DNA of 5,749 bases from JANRKH01 sp033763595 (GTDB lineage: Bacteria; Pseudomonadota; Alphaproteobacteria; Rickettsiales; Rickettsiaceae), in NCBI GenBank assembly GCA_033763595.1, contig JANRKH010000041.1, positions 1 through 5,749 on the forward strand, written 5' to 3'. The first letter of the stretch is position 1; each line of letters starts with the position of its first letter. A model generated the notes under the pieces. The model made no database searches. It had not been told where the DNA came from and saw only the letters and a program-made list of their open reading frames with translations. The position numbers and the translations under genes are program-made. Of the stretch, positions 5,695 to 5,749 are shown one piece after another.

Positions 5695-5749
5695 ATGAAT
5701 TATTACATCAAAGAAGATGAATGGAAAGATATTTTTCAATTTTTAAGCT
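5695..5749 (+). CDS. N-terminus of a probable IS5-like transposase (cut by window end)
   Basis: An ATG opens an 18-codon frame (MNYYIKEDEWKDIFQFLS) that runs off the right edge. The pattern 'short polar start, I-x-x-x-x-W-x-x-I, F-L' resembles the N-terminal helix of IS5-family transposases, many copies of which occur in Rickettsiales. The family's 'W-R-L-L-P' region and the DDE residues lie beyond the window, so the assignment is tentative. It is on the plus strand, opposite to the gene to its left, and is preceded by an inverted repeat and no Shine-Dalgarno sequence. Confidence 0.45.
   Translation, partial: MNYYIKEDEWKDIFQFLS

Overview
The window looks like part of the genome of an AT-rich, obligately intracellular alphaproteobacterium of the order Rickettsiales. 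The strongest pointer is an intact ATP/ADP translocase (Tlc), the carrier that rickettsiae, Midichloria-like symbionts and chlamydiae use to take ATP from their host cell. Poor Shine-Dalgarno sequences, low GC and transposase pieces at both ends agree. A small transaldolase is not expected in the classic pathogenic Rickettsia, but it is known in Anaplasmataceae and, as I recall, in Torix-group Rickettsia. A Torix-like Rickettsia or another environmental or arthropod/protist symbiont is therefore a reasonable guess, not a demonstrated one.

Layout from left to right: (1) 2-121 (+), the last 39 codons of what looks like an IS630-type transposase. (2) 189-2841 (-), a tight run read right to left: a PLP-dependent serine/threonine dehydratase-like gene, then parB (9-base gap), then transaldolase (4-base gap). 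(3) 2850-2935 (-), the small bacterial SRP RNA (4.5S, ffs), with a well-placed promoter and no terminator before the dehydratase ORF. (4) 2993-4501 (-), the ATP/ADP translocase with its own promoter at 4531-4559. (5) 4502-4737, an intergenic region that also holds a near-consensus + strand promoter with no gene after it and a hairpin serving the gene to the right. (6) 4738-5322 (-), an unrecognised acidic protein with one membrane span, driven by a perfect-hexamer promoter. (7) 5323-5694, a very AT-rich region with no convincing gene. (8) 5695-5749 (+), the start of a second transposase-like gene, cut by the window end and preceded by a 9-bp inverted repeat that abuts its ATG.

All complete genes are on the minus strand, and the two transposase pieces are on the plus strand at the edges. 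The genes do not form one pathway. They combine chromosome partition (ParB), protein targeting (SRP RNA), energy parasitism (Tlc), sugar-phosphate shuffling (transaldolase) and amino-acid deamination. The points most worth a second look are the orphan membrane protein with an ideal promoter, the orphan + strand promoter facing its 3' end, the SRP RNA running straight into a coding frame with no normal start codon where the family begins, and parB without parA beside it.
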